NCBI GenBank assembly: GCA_012031035.1
Contig: JAAUUT010000012.1
Coordinates: 1-64,000, forward strand
DNA from: Candidatus Altimarinota bacterium
GTDB lineage: Bacteria > Cyanobacteriota > Cyanobacteriia > Cyanobacteriales > Microcystaceae
Length of the DNA: 64,000 nt
Reading direction: 5' to 3'
A model generated the notes under the pieces. The model worked only from the letters and a program-made list of their open reading frames with translations. It ran no database searches and had not been told where the DNA came from. The first letter of the stretch is position 1, and every line of letters starts with the position of its first letter. Made by a program: the position numbers and the translations under genes. This document shows, one piece after another, positions 38,073-47,141 of the stretch.

Positions 38073-38202
38073 TTAGATTTCAACAATGACGAGTTGATGA
38101 TGGGAAGCAAGTCTCAACTTGGCCATCATTAAGATCGGCATCTCTATTTTTCAATTGAAATGCGGGGAAAATACCATTTGAAAAAACTATTATGGCATAG
38201 TC

Positions 38203-38225
38203 GTCATTTTTTCATCACATTTGCT
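38203..38225. promoter_or_regulatory. TCA-box: direct repeat with 11-bp period
   Basis: GTCATTTTTTCATCAC lies here. TCA arms begin at 38204 and 38215, exactly 11 bp apart. The site lies about 75 bp before the P-type ATPase ATG and in the same spacer as the antiporter start. The 16-mer recurs exactly at 41968. Confidence 0.55.
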
Positions 38226-38297
38226 GAGTAGGTTAGCAGTAACAAAACTCGAACGATCGCTTAACAATCTGCCAGGATAGATCTTGGAGTTCAAAAT

Positions 38298-41033
38298 ATG
38301 ACAGCAACCACCCAAAAACCCTTGCCATCGCAACAGTGGCATCATTTGCCAGTAGGGGAAGTTACTCGACATTTAGACAGTAACCCAGAAGCGGGTTTAA
38401 CATCGGCTGAGGTTGCCAAGCGACGAGCGCGTTTTGGTGCTAACGAACTGGTAGGCAAACCGGGTCAAAGTCCTATAGTGCGCTTTCTCCTGCAATTTAA
38501 CCAACCATTGCTGTATATTTTGCTAATTGCAGGGATAATTAAAGCAATCCTGGGAGAATGGGTCAATGCTTGGGTTATTTGGGGCGTAACTTTAATTAAC
38601 GCCATTGTGGGATTCGTGCAAGAATCCAAAGCCGAAAGCGCGATCGCAGCTTTAGCCTCTTCAGTCATAACCGAAGCAACAGCCATTCGAGACGGACAAA
38701 AAGTAAGAATCCCTTCATCGGAAATTGTGCCGGGAGATTTGGTATTACTGACTTCTGGGGACAAAGTACCAGCCGATTTGCGACTCATTAAGGCACGCAA
38801 TCTGCAAATTAATGAATCTGCTCTCACTGGCGAATCCGTTGCTGTGGAAAAAAGCCTGCAAACCCTTGAGGCCGATGCACCGTTGGCTGAGCGAACCAAT
38901 ATGGCTTATGCAGGCAGTTTCGTCACTTTTGGGCAAGGAAAGGGAATTGTCGTCGCGATCGCACAGGAAACTGAAACGGGGCGAATCTCCCAGTTAATGG
39001 AGCAGCAAACTCACCTGAAAACGCCCTTAACTCGCAAATTTGATAAATTCAGCCGTACTTTGCTCTATATCATTCTGGGTGTTGCTGCTCTGACGTTTGC
39101 TGTTGGTTTGGGATACGGTTATTCCTGGATAGAAATGTTCGAGGCTGCTGTCGCTTTAGCAGTGAGTGCGATTCCCGAAGGCTTACCCGCAGTGGTGACA
39201 ATTACTCTTGCGATCGGGGTTTCGCGGATGGCTCGCCGTCATGCCATTATCCGCAAGTTACCCGCCGTGGAAACCCTCGGTAGTGCCACAGTCATTTGTT
39301 CGGATAAAACGGGTACGCTGACTGAAAATCAGATGACCGTGCAAGCGATCTACGCAGGAGGGCAACAGTATCGCGTTAGCGGTGAAGGTTATACTCCAGA
39401 AGGAGAAATCTTTCTCGATGAAACGCCAGTGGAACTCGATGAGTCTCCCGTCCTTCAGGAGTGTTTAATCGCTGGATTGTTATGTAATGACTCTCACCTA
39501 GAAGTCAAAGACGGTCAGTGGAATGTTGTTGGCGATCCCACTGAAGGGGCGTTAATTGTCGTTGCGGATAAAGCAGGATGCAATCGCGACGACTTAGCAC
39601 AAAAGCTACCCAGAATCGATGCGATCCCGTTTGAGTCTGAGTTTCAGTATATGGCGACTTTGCAGGAAAACAGAGAACTAAGCAGCACACAATCCCAAAT
39701 CATCTATGTTAAAGGTTCAGTAGAGTCAATTCTCTCTCGCTCCCAGCAGCAGCTTGATACCCAAAGCAATTTAACGTCCCTCGCTCCAAATATTATCCAT
39801 CGAGAAGCCGAGGCAATGGCAGCGCTGGGTTTACGGGTGCTGGCGTTTGCTAAAAAACTCGTTCCTAACGAGCAAGACTCTGTAGATCATGCAGATATCG
39901 AAGAAGGTCTAATTTTTATCGGTTTGCAGGGGATGATCGATCCGCCGAGACAGGAGGCAATTAGAGCGGTGGCAGCCTGTAAAGCAGCAGGCATCCAAGT
40001 GAAAATGATTACTGGGGATCATGCCGTTACTGCGAGGGCGATCGCGGCTCGTATGGGATTAGAAAAACATGGGGAAGTCCTCGCCTTCACCGGACAGGAA
40101 CTGACGCGCATGGATAACCAAGCACTAGCAGATGCAATCGAAGAAGGGGTAGTGTTTGCTCGCGTCGCACCCGAACAGAAACTACGGCTAGTAGAAGCTT
40201 TGCAGTCAAAAGGTGAAGTCGTTGCCATGACGGGGGATGGCGTTAATGATGCCCCCGCGCTCAAGCAAGCCGATATTGGCATCGCGATGGGAGGTGCTGG
40301 CACAGAAGTTGCAAAGGAAGCAGCAGACGCGATTTTGACCGACGATAACTTTGCTTCGATTGAAGCAGCAGTAGAAGAAGGAAGAACCGTTTATCGAAAT
40401 TTACTCAAAGCGATCGCTTTTATCCTACCCGTCAACGGCGGAGAATCGATGACGATCTTGATTAGCGTGTTGCTTGCCAGAGAGTTACCAATTTTAGCGC
40501 TACAAGTTCTATGGTTAAATATGGTTAATTCCATCGCCATGACGGTTCCTCTCGCTTTCGAGCCAAAGTCAAAACGGGCTATGCAACAACCTCCACGCAA
40601 CCCGAAAGAACCTTTACTTTCTAGTAGTTTATTAAAACGCATCTTAGCCATTTCTGTATTTAATTGGATTCTCATTTTTGGCATATTTGAATGGATACGA
40701 TCCACAACGGGAAATCTTGACTTAGCCCGCACGATGGCAATTCAATCGTTAGTGGCAGGGAGAATTTTTTATCTATTAAGTATTAGTCAATTAGGAACTG
40801 CAATTATTAAAAAGTTTCTAGACAGAAACGAACGAATAACTGATTCCTCTGCTATTATTATTGGGATCGTTGGTGCGGTAATTTTGCAGGTAATTTTTAG
40901 TCAATGGAGCCTGATGAATAATTTATTTTCTACTGCACCATTGAACTTAACTCAGTGGCTAATTTGTTTGTTAGTAGGTTTACCAATGATTTTAGTTGCA
41001 GCTTTGGTTAATCGTTTCGATCCCCTCGATTGA
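38298..41033 (+). CDS. P-type cation-transporting ATPase (P2-type)
   Basis: This 911-residue pump has the N-terminal cation-ATPase domain (LTSAEVAKRRARFGANEL), actuator loop LTGESVAVEK, phosphorylation site CSDKTGTLTENQM, hinge motif TGDGVNDAPAL and about 10 membrane helices. This is the class of PMA1/PacL-like pumps in cyanobacteria, moving Ca2+, Mn2+, Na+ or H+; ion choice cannot be read from sequence here. It converges with the TauE gene 25 bp away. A TCA-box lies in its promoter region. Confidence 0.9.
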   Translation: MTATTQKPLPSQQWHHLPVGEVTRHLDSNPEAGLTSAEVAKRRARFGANELVGKPGQSPIVRFLLQFNQPLLYILLIAGIIKAILGEWVNAWVIWGVTLINAIVGFVQESKAESAIAALASSVITEATAIRDGQKVRIPSSEIVPGDLVLLTSGDKVPADLRLIKARNLQINESALTGESVAVEKSLQTLEADAPLAERTNMAYAGSFVTFGQGKGIVVAIAQETETGRISQLMEQQTHLKTPLTRKFDKFSRTLLYIILGVAALTFAVGLGYGYSWIEMFEAAVALAVSAIPEGLPAVVTITLAIGVSRMARRHAIIRKLPAVETLGSATVICSDKTGTLTENQMTVQAIYAGGQQYRVSGEGYTPEGEIFLDETPVELDESPVLQECLIAGLLCNDSHLEVKDGQWNVVGDPTEGALIVVADKAGCNRDDLAQKLPRIDAIPFESEFQYMATLQENRELSSTQSQIIYVKGSVESILSRSQQQLDTQSNLTSLAPNIIHREAEAMAALGLRVLAFAKKLVPNEQDSVDHADIEEGLIFIGLQGMIDPPRQEAIRAVAACKAAGIQVKMITGDHAVTARAIAARMGLEKHGEVLAFTGQELTRMDNQALADAIEEGVVFARVAPEQKLRLVEALQSKGEVVAMTGDGVNDAPALKQADIGIAMGGAGTEVAKEAADAILTDDNFASIEAAVEEGRTVYRNLLKAIAFILPVNGGESMTILISVLLARELPILALQVLWLNMVNSIAMTVPLAFEPKSKRAMQQPPRNPKEPLLSSSLLKRILAISVFNWILIFGIFEWIRSTTGNLDLARTMAIQSLVAGRIFYLLSISQLGTAIIKKFLDRNERITDSSAIIIGIVGAVILQVIFSQWSLMNNLFSTAPLNLTQWLICLLVGLPMILVAALVNRFDPLD

Positions 41034-41058
41034 TTCCATTGCAAATTAACAATCAAAA

Positions 41059-41844
41059 CTAGGTTGCTGGCTTATGTGATAACTTTAGGGCTGACAACAA
41101 GAGAATTATACCCAGAATAATATACAATAAAGAACTTGATACATATTTTAGAAGATTGGTGCCAATTAATGCTCCAAAAATAGAACCAGATGCCATCGAA
41201 ACGATAAACTCTTGCTCTAATTTAATCTCCTTAAATCTTTGCTGATTTTTATATTTAAATAACCCCATCATAATAGTAGGAATGCTAATAGCAAGACTTA
41301 AACTTCCCGCTAATTTGATATCAATTGCAAATAACAGAACAATTGTTGGGATAATCAACTCTCCTCCTGCTACACCGAGCATACTGCTGAATATCCCGAT
41401 CGCAATTCCTGCAACAAAACCTACAATGATTCTTAATAAGTCTGGAAGTTGCCAACTCCCCACGCTGAAGAGAACATTATGTCCAAGCAGTATGATACTT
41501 ATAAAAACTAGAAAAATGACAACAATTTGAGTTAATTGTCGTTCGTTAATCCGAGTTGCATAACCAACACCAACGTAGGAACCGATAAGAGAACCTGCCA
41601 GAATGTTGAGGATTATCGCTAGATGAGCAATAACATTTTCAAAACCCACAACACCGCCGCGAAAAATCAAGGAAAAAGTGACAGTAACGAGGCTAACAAT
41701 GAGATTAATGATAATCGCTTGTAGGGTATGATACTTAAAAAAGCTAACTAGAACTGGTAAGCGAAACTCAGCACCGCCTAAACCAATAAGACCTCCGAGA
41801 ATTCCCACTAAACCACCCCAAGCAAAGGCCCAAATATTCCGCAT
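41059..41844 (-). CDS. sulfite exporter TauE/SafE family protein
   Basis: This 261-residue protein has about eight hydrophobic helices and the duplicated TauE motif: GILGGLIGLGGAEFRLPVLV in the first half and SSMLGVAGGELIIPTIVLLF in the second. Members export sulfite, sulfoacetate or related organic anions; some act in sulfur assimilation. It starts in the divergent spacer with the beta-barrel gene, which holds a TCA-box at 41968. Confidence 0.85.
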   Translation of the reverse strand: MRNIWAFAWGGLVGILGGLIGLGGAEFRLPVLVSFFKYHTLQAIIINLIVSLVTVTFSLIFRGGVVGFENVIAHLAIILNILAGSLIGSYVGVGYATRINERQLTQIVVIFLVFISIILLGHNVLFSVGSWQLPDLLRIIVGFVAGIAIGIFSSMLGVAGGELIIPTIVLLFAIDIKLAGSLSLAISIPTIMMGLFKYKNQQRFKEIKLEQEFIVSMASGSIFGALIGTNLLKYVSSSLLYIILGIILLLSALKLSHKPAT

Positions 41845-41967
41845 CCTGCTTTAACATTGCTATAAATAGACTGTTTATTATATCTAACTTTAGATAGATG
41901 TTTTCAATTGAGAACCTAAGAAAATTTAGACAAATCTAACTATAGATTTATCCGAATATTAATCATT

Positions 41968-41990
41968 GTCATTTTTTCATCACTTTTCTT
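41968..41990. promoter_or_regulatory. TCA-box: direct repeat with 11-bp period
   Basis: GTCATTTTTTCATCAC repeats the 38203 site exactly. TCA arms begin at 41969 and 41980. It sits in the 335-bp divergent spacer (41845-42179) between the TauE and beta-barrel genes. The motif TTAGATAGATGT is 79 bp upstream (41890-41901). The spacer also holds two copies of ATCTAACTnTAGAT (near 41882 and 41937). Confidence 0.55.
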
Positions 41991-42179
41991 TTTAACACTA
42001 AAAATATCTAAACAAAAACATTAACCGATCGCAAAAAAGTTAAGCATCACAAATATAAAGCTACATCATCTTAATTTTGATGGCTATAGCTAGCGATCGG
42101 TGTTGGTATTTTCTCAACAGGCTAACTAGGAAAAATTGTCTAGCCCGCATTTTGATGTCTTTAGTACAAGGAGAAAACG

Positions 42180-42806
42180 ATGAATTCAAGAGTTTTTTTT
42201 GGTAGTTTTACTACCTTAAGCATGGCGATTTTAACTTTTGGTTTTGGCGGACAAGCCGCTCAAGCTCAAAGTCAAGAATTTTCCTACGAACCATTAGAAG
42301 TTGGGATTCAACAAGCCACACCTAGCCCAGCAACCGATGTTGGAGAAACAGAATTAGCTCAAACAGAAACAAACGTTGAGCCAGGAAGATCGACTCGTGG
42401 TGGTTCTAGCTATATCGGGATTGGTGGCAACATTGGCATTGGTGGCGGTTCGTCAATTGGTGAAGGTAGCTTTACCGTCTTCAGTAAAATCGGATTGACA
42501 GAAAGTATCTCTCTGCGGCCATTGGGAGCGATTACCGATGACCCGACCATCCTCATTCCCGTCACCTATGACTTTAATCCGCGAACTGTAGATCCCGTCG
42601 AACAGGTAGATGCTTTTTCTATTTCTCCCTATGTAGGCGCTGGCGTTGGAATTGCGACGGGCGATGATGCAGACGTTGGTTTTTTACTGACGGGTGGTGT
42701 TGATATTCCTATCAATCCTAAATTTACGGGAGTGGCAGGAGTTAACGTGCTTTTCGCTGATAGTACCGATGTCGGAATAAATCTTGGAATTGGTTACAAC
42801 TTCTAG
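42180..42806 (+). CDS. outer-membrane beta-barrel protein
   Basis: This 208-residue protein has a signal peptide (about 1-28, ending QAAQAQ). A linker and about eight short alternating beta-strands follow (SSYIGIGGNIGIGGGSSIGEG, FTVFSKIGLTESISLRPLGA, ISPYVGAGVGIATG, FTGVAGVNVLFADSTDVGIN), ending in an aromatic residue (LGIGYNF), the usual signal for outer-membrane insertion. No enzyme motif is present. A good AGGAG ribosome-binding site precedes the ATG. The function is unknown, but an envelope role is likely. Confidence 0.7.
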   Translation: MNSRVFFGSFTTLSMAILTFGFGGQAAQAQSQEFSYEPLEVGIQQATPSPATDVGETELAQTETNVEPGRSTRGGSSYIGIGGNIGIGGGSSIGEGSFTVFSKIGLTESISLRPLGAITDDPTILIPVTYDFNPRTVDPVEQVDAFSISPYVGAGVGIATGDDADVGFLLTGGVDIPINPKFTGVAGVNVLFADSTDVGINLGIGYNF

Positions 42807-42996
42807 GAAGGTTGAGGTTGGATAACTTCTTTGCTAAAGATGCGATTGCGCTACGCTAACGCAAATGGCTTTGCTACTGCCCTGTTAAGTATTGCCTAAG
42901 TTTCCTATAAGGGTAGGAGTTCTCGCTTTTCGCAGCTTGTCATCAGGCATAGCGTAAAGCGATCGCATCATCAAAAGTTTTACACGCTGACGATTG

Positions 42997-43018
42997 TCAC
43001 TGTTCGGTCATTTTTGCC
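42997..43018. promoter_or_regulatory. TCA-box: direct repeat with 11-bp period
   Basis: TCACTGTTCGG begins at 42997 and TCATTTTTGCC at 43008, 11 bp apart. The box lies about 40 bp before the start of the secreted OB-fold gene at 43059. It is the weakest of the four boxes. Confidence 0.45.
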
Positions 43019-43058
43019 TCTCAAACTAAAAAATAACAAGTTTTAAAGGTTATTGCCA

Positions 43059-43465
43059 ATGAATCAGCGAATATTTACTTTTTCAATCTTAGCTGTGTCA
43101 ATCTCTGCATTAACAATCCCCGTCTTCGTACAAGCACAAACCACCCGAATCGAACAGCTACAGCAACGTTCTCGCGGTACTACTATATCGGGCGAAATTG
43201 TATCCGTTGTTGGTAACGATTTTATTCTTAGCGACGGAAGCGGAGAAATAATTGTCGATGCGGGACCGACTTGGTGGCATAACATCGATGTCAAACCAGG
43301 GGAACAGGTAACAGTGATAGCGAAGTCAGCAAAAAAAGCAACGAGTTTGATGCGTTTTCAATTACCCGTGGCGACGGTTCTACTATCGACATTCGTCCGG
43401 CGGACGGTCCGCGCCTTGGCAAGGGGTCATCATCGAGGTCGCGATCGCATGCGTCAGGAGAGTAG
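43059..43465 (+). CDS. secreted OB-fold (BOF-like) protein (one frameshift)
   Basis: The signal peptide (about 1-27, ending VQAQT) is followed by TISGEIVSVVGNDFILSDGSGEIIVD, a single beta-barrel OB-fold of the YgiW/BOF type. As written the frame goes out after VIAKSAKK. Adding one A to the seven at 43331-43337 gives SNEFDAFSITRGDGSTIDI and then RPADGPRLGKG, ending at the TAG 43463-43465. Total about 136 residues. Members in enterobacteria respond to envelope stress and bind cationic or nucleotide-like ligands. The ATG at 43059 follows AAAGGTTATT. Confidence 0.7.
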
Positions 43466-43553
43466 ATAATTGAATCATCCCAAACCGAGATGATAAAACT
43501 TATTGAGGAATAAATAGACGAACAAAACAAAAATAAAGTTAAAATCTGTGCAG

Positions 43554-43614
43554 GGTAGATAATGCCTAAGATAACTTATGGATAAGATCTATGAGATTTT
43601 TGGCATTGCCTACC
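43554..43614. repeat. 61-bp palindromic element with 13-bp inverted ends
   Basis: GGTAGATAATGCC (43554-43566) pairs with GGCATTGCCTACC (43602-43614) at 11 of 13 positions, and the interior has a further short CTTAT/ATAAG pairing. It could be a terminator-like or mobile (MITE-type) palindrome between the OB-fold gene and the broken AI-2E gene. Confidence 0.5.
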
Positions 43615-43680
43615 ATTTTGCATTTAATTACATTTTATCATTGTTAACAATAACCAATTAATTATTAATTTAAAGCGATT

Positions 43681-44189
43681 GTGAATGAACCAACGGTTAA
43701 AACTTTTTGGAATGATTTTTGGAAGCATTTGAGTAATTCCAAGCTAATTCGCTATTTATTACTGTTTGCCCTTGGCTGGGCAATTCTTCAAGTTTTAGCT
43801 TATTTTGAAACGGTTATTGTTACTTTTATTTTTGCTGCTATTGTCGCTTTTTTACTCAATTATCCCGTACAGTGGATTTCTCGTTTTTTACCGCGCACCC
43901 TGGCATTGGAGCTACTATCGGAATTAGTTTAGTTTGTTTAATTGCATTGCCTCAAGGAGTTTTGCTTGCTTTTAAAGTATTAATTGGTTGCATTCTGCTA
44001 CAGCAAGTCGAAGAAAACTTGCTCATGCCTCGCATTATGCAAGGTTCAATTAATATGAATCCCGTGATTATGTTTTTTGCTTTATTAGTTGGGGTTAAAG
44101 TTGCTGGGTTAGTTGGAGTATTTCTATCGATTCCAGTAGCAGGAGTGTTGATTAGTTTGTTTGATATTAAAGAAATGCAAGGAAGTTAA
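43681..44189 (+). pseudogene. AI-2E family transporter, internally deleted
   Basis: The first 70 or so codons (from GTG 43681) encode the N-terminal helices of an AI-2E protein, up to YPVQWISRFLP. The text then jumps, out of frame, at about 43895-43905 to HPGIGATIGISLVCLIALPQG and the last helices. A family member has about 200 residues between these points, including the central loop. Around 169 codons of an expected 340-370 remain, so this is a deletion pseudogene rather than a base-call artefact. The intact relative at 34185 is only partly similar. Confidence 0.8.
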
Positions 44190-44235
44190 ATTATTAAAAA
44201 TAATAAATCTTTGCTAATGATGGAGTAAGATAATT

Positions 44236-45252
44236 TTGCGCAATTTAAATGATATTCGCGATCGCTTTAAAAACTTTAGAAATAAAACGATTACTCCACA
44301 GCAACTCGAACAAATTAGAAACGGACTAGTAGAAGAGTCTACAGCCGATCTGAATTATCTAACTTTAATTGTTGGTTCTTGTATTATTGCCACCTTGGGA
44401 TTGCTTTCTAATAGTGCTGCTGTAATTATTGGTGCGATGATTATTGCACCCTTAATATTACCCATTCGAGGGCTAGCATTTGCTTCTTTGGAAAGCAATA
44501 TTATTCTTTTTCGTAAATCGCTAAATGCTATATCGATCGGAACAATTCTAGCAATTATTTTAGCTTTATTCATTGGTTATTTAGTCAGATTGCCAGAATT
44601 TGGTAGCGAAATTAATAGCCGTTCTCGACCGACTTTACTTGACTTAGGAATTGCTGTTGCTGCTGGAGGAATTAGCGGTTTTGCAAAAGTCAAACCCAAA
44701 ATTTCTGGTAGTTTAGCAGGAACCGCGATCGCAGTTGCTTTAATGCCACCAGTTTGCGTTATTGGTTTAGGTTTATCCCACGGAAATTGGTCGCTTAGTA
44801 TCGGTGCAACCTTGCTTTATTTGACTAATTTACTAGGAATTATTCTTTCTTGTATGCTGGCTTTTTTAATAGTCGGTTGTACGTCCTTCAAGCGTGCGAG
44901 TAAAGCGCTTGGTTTTACGATAGCTGTTACAGGCTTACTTTTAATTCCATTAGGAATGAGCTTTTTTCAGTTGCTCAGACAAACTAGATTAGAAGCAAGT
45001 TTAAGACAAGTATTACAAAATCGAACCATTACCTTTCAGCGAATCATCATTCTTAATAGCGATGTTAATTGGTTAACTAATCCCCCCGAAGTTCGTCTTA
45101 ATGTTCGCACGACAGAACCAATAACGCCAAGACAAGTCATGTTTCTAGAAGACTTTTTAAAAAAAGAAATGGGTCAACCATTTACCTTAATTTTTGAAGT
45201 GGGGAGAATTGAGGAAGTTAGACGAGAAGAGTTAAATAATTCTAACCATTAG
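44236..45252 (+). CDS. DUF389 family membrane protein
   Basis: This 338-residue protein starts at TTG after GGAGTAAGATAATT. It contains the DUF389 core with LLSNSAAVIIGAMIIAPLILPI, AKVKPKISGSLAGTAIAVAL and MPPVCVIGLGL, five to six helices, and a soluble C-terminal region. The family is widespread and uncharacterised, and is often near stress or ion-transport genes. It follows the deleted AI-2E gene by 46 bp on the same strand. Confidence 0.82.
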   Translation: MRNLNDIRDRFKNFRNKTITPQQLEQIRNGLVEESTADLNYLTLIVGSCIIATLGLLSNSAAVIIGAMIIAPLILPIRGLAFASLESNIILFRKSLNAISIGTILAIILALFIGYLVRLPEFGSEINSRSRPTLLDLGIAVAAGGISGFAKVKPKISGSLAGTAIAVALMPPVCVIGLGLSHGNWSLSIGATLLYLTNLLGIILSCMLAFLIVGCTSFKRASKALGFTIAVTGLLLIPLGMSFFQLLRQTRLEASLRQVLQNRTITFQRIIILNSDVNWLTNPPEVRLNVRTTEPITPRQVMFLEDFLKKEMGQPFTLIFEVGRIEEVRREELNNSNH

Positions 45253-45254
45253 CA

Positions 45255-45274
45255 ATTGCGATCCAGATCGCAAT
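45255..45274 (+). terminator. inverted repeat after the DUF389 gene
   Basis: ATTGCGATC (45255-45263) and GATCGCAAT (45266-45274) form a 9-bp stem 3 bp after the stop. The downstream sequence is AT-rich but has no T run, so terminator function is tentative. Confidence 0.5.
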
Positions 45275-45516
45275 AAATTATAGGTAAGCTTTTCTTGTCC
45301 TAACTCAACAGCAATAAGTTTTTTTGAGTTTCACTTTTATTCATTCCAACCTACTACTATTAGGACGAGCGCTAGGCGATTAAAGTACCTCTAAAAAGAA
45401 AATACAAAAACTAATAGCCTTCTGCATCAATCATTAGATAGATGTAATTGTTTTTACAAAAAATTAGTCTAAATATCAAAAATTGCGTTTATAAAATTTT
45501 GCGTTAAGTATTGCTG

Positions 45517-45538
45517 TCATTTTTCGTTCATTTTTTCT
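45517..45538. promoter_or_regulatory. TCA-box: direct repeat with 11-bp period
   Basis: TCATTTTTCGT begins at 45517 and TCATTTTTTCT at 45528, 11 bp apart, about 80 bp before the ferric-reductase-like start. TTAGATAGATGT (45434-45445) is 83 bp upstream, repeating the arrangement at 41890/41969. The rest of the 366-bp spacer 45253-45618 shows no gene. Confidence 0.55.
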
Positions 45539-45618
45539 ATCAAGAATTAAATTCTTAAGTTGCGATCGCAACGGTGACTCTTTAAGGTTTGTTGAGAGAC
45601 GTTTGGAGGTGAGCTACT

Positions 45619-46962
45619 ATGAGAAGTCTATTGATGAAAAACCCTTTGATAATTGGTTTGTTGTGGATAGGTGCGTATCTAATAATCGTTCTTTTCCCCC
45701 TACTCATTCTACTTTTCTATCCGCCGACATCCAATGAAGGGCGAAGTTTTTGGCTAGAATTTTCTGTTGCTCTCGGTTTCATTGGTTTAGCAATGATGGC
45801 AATGCAGTTTGCGCTAACTGCTCGCATTAACAACATTGAAGCTTCTTATGGAATCGATTTAATTCTTCAATTTCACCGTTACACTTCCATCGTTGCATTT
45901 ATCTTCATCCTCGCTCATCCCATTATTCTATTTATCGATAATCCACAAACGCTGCAACTGCTGAACTTCCTACAAGCTCCCTGGCGAGCGAGGTTGGCGG
46001 TTATTGCGACTTTAGCACTCATCGCGATCGTCGTCACTTCTATCTGGCGAAAACGGCTTAATATTCCATACGAACCTTGGCGCATCCTACATGGAATCTT
46101 AGCAGTCATTGCCGTTGGCTTTGGTTTGGGACACGCTTTAGGTGTGAGTAACTACTTGGGGTTGTTTTGGAAGGCTGTTCTATGGATTGGCATTGCTTTA
46201 GTTGCCTTGTGGCTGTTAATTTACGTCCGCTTGGTTAAACCCTGGTTCATGCTCAAAAAACCGTATTTAGTAGAAGCAGTTATTCCTCAACGGGGAAATG
46301 TTTGGAATTTAGTCTTGCGTCCCTTTGGACACGAAGGAATGAACTTTCAACCCGGTCAATTTGCATGGCTGACTTTGGAAATCTCGCCATTTAGAATGCG
46401 AGAACATCCCTTTTCAATGGCTTCGAGTGCCGAAAACCGCGATCGCATTGAATTTGGCATTAAAGCAGTGGGTGACTTCACTAATACTATTAAAGACGTG
46501 AAACCGGGGACAAAAGCTTACCTCGACGGCGCTTATGGGGTTTTTACGAGCGATCGCTATGAAGATACGGCAGGATTTGTCTTTATTGCTGGAGGAATTG
46601 GCATTACGCCGATTTTTAGTATCATTCTTACCTTAGCCGAACGCCAAGACGAACGACCTCTGTTGTTAATTTATGCGAGTAAAACCTGGGAAGACATTAC
46701 TTATCGCGAAGAACTTGAGGAGTTGAAGCAGAAATTAGACCTTACTATCGTCCACGTTCTCAGAGAACCTCCCGATGATTGGTCGCAAGAAACGGGATAC
46801 GTCGATAAAGAACTGCTCAAACGCTATATTCCCAAGCGTCCTGCCACTCGTAATTACTTCATCTGTGCCAATCCAAAAATGATGGATGCGGTGGAAGTCG
46901 CTTTGTACGAGTTGGAAGTCCCCGTTACCAACGTCCATCTGGAACATTACAACATTGTTTGA
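45619..46962 (+). CDS. ferric-reductase-like transmembrane oxidoreductase
   Basis: This is a 447-residue protein. The N-terminal six-helix ferric reductase domain (about 1-215) has His residues in LQFHRYTSIVAF, LAHPII, RILHGILAV and FGLGHALG, the heme-ligand pattern of the FRD/NOX superfamily. An FAD domain (REHPFSMASSAE) and an NAD(P) domain (IAGGIGITPIFSII, FICANPKMM) follow. It would carry electrons from NAD(P)H through FAD and heme across the membrane to iron or oxygen. A GGAGGTGAG ribosome-binding site precedes the ATG, and a TCA-box is in its promoter. Confidence 0.88.
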   Translation: MRSLLMKNPLIIGLLWIGAYLIIVLFPLLILLFYPPTSNEGRSFWLEFSVALGFIGLAMMAMQFALTARINNIEASYGIDLILQFHRYTSIVAFIFILAHPIILFIDNPQTLQLLNFLQAPWRARLAVIATLALIAIVVTSIWRKRLNIPYEPWRILHGILAVIAVGFGLGHALGVSNYLGLFWKAVLWIGIALVALWLLIYVRLVKPWFMLKKPYLVEAVIPQRGNVWNLVLRPFGHEGMNFQPGQFAWLTLEISPFRMREHPFSMASSAENRDRIEFGIKAVGDFTNTIKDVKPGTKAYLDGAYGVFTSDRYEDTAGFVFIAGGIGITPIFSIILTLAERQDERPLLLIYASKTWEDITYREELEELKQKLDLTIVHVLREPPDDWSQETGYVDKELLKRYIPKRPATRNYFICANPKMMDAVEVALYELEVPVTNVHLEHYNIV

Positions 46963-46972
46963 GGAATTAATT

Positions 46973-47140
46973 ATGCGTTACAGTCTCATGCTACAACTGG
47001 TAGCCGCGATCGCCGTCATTTTTCTCGGTAATGCGGCTTTATTTGCTTGGTTGCAATACCGTCCAACACCTGAAGAACAGACTAGGCAAAGCAATGTTTT
47101 AAGTACCTCAACAAAACAATTAATTTCAAAATCATTGTAG
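46973..47140 (+). CDS. short membrane protein (55 aa) downstream of the oxidoreductase
   Basis: This 55-residue frame (MRYSLMLQLVAAIAVIFLGNAAL...) has one hydrophobic helix and a polar C-terminus. It starts 10 bp after the oxidoreductase stop behind GAGGAATTAATT, so it is probably translated from the same mRNA. No family is recognised. Position suggests an accessory subunit. Confidence 0.55.
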   Translation: MRYSLMLQLVAAIAVIFLGNAALFAWLQYRPTPEEQTRQSNVLSTSTKQLISKSL

Positions 47141-47141
47141 A

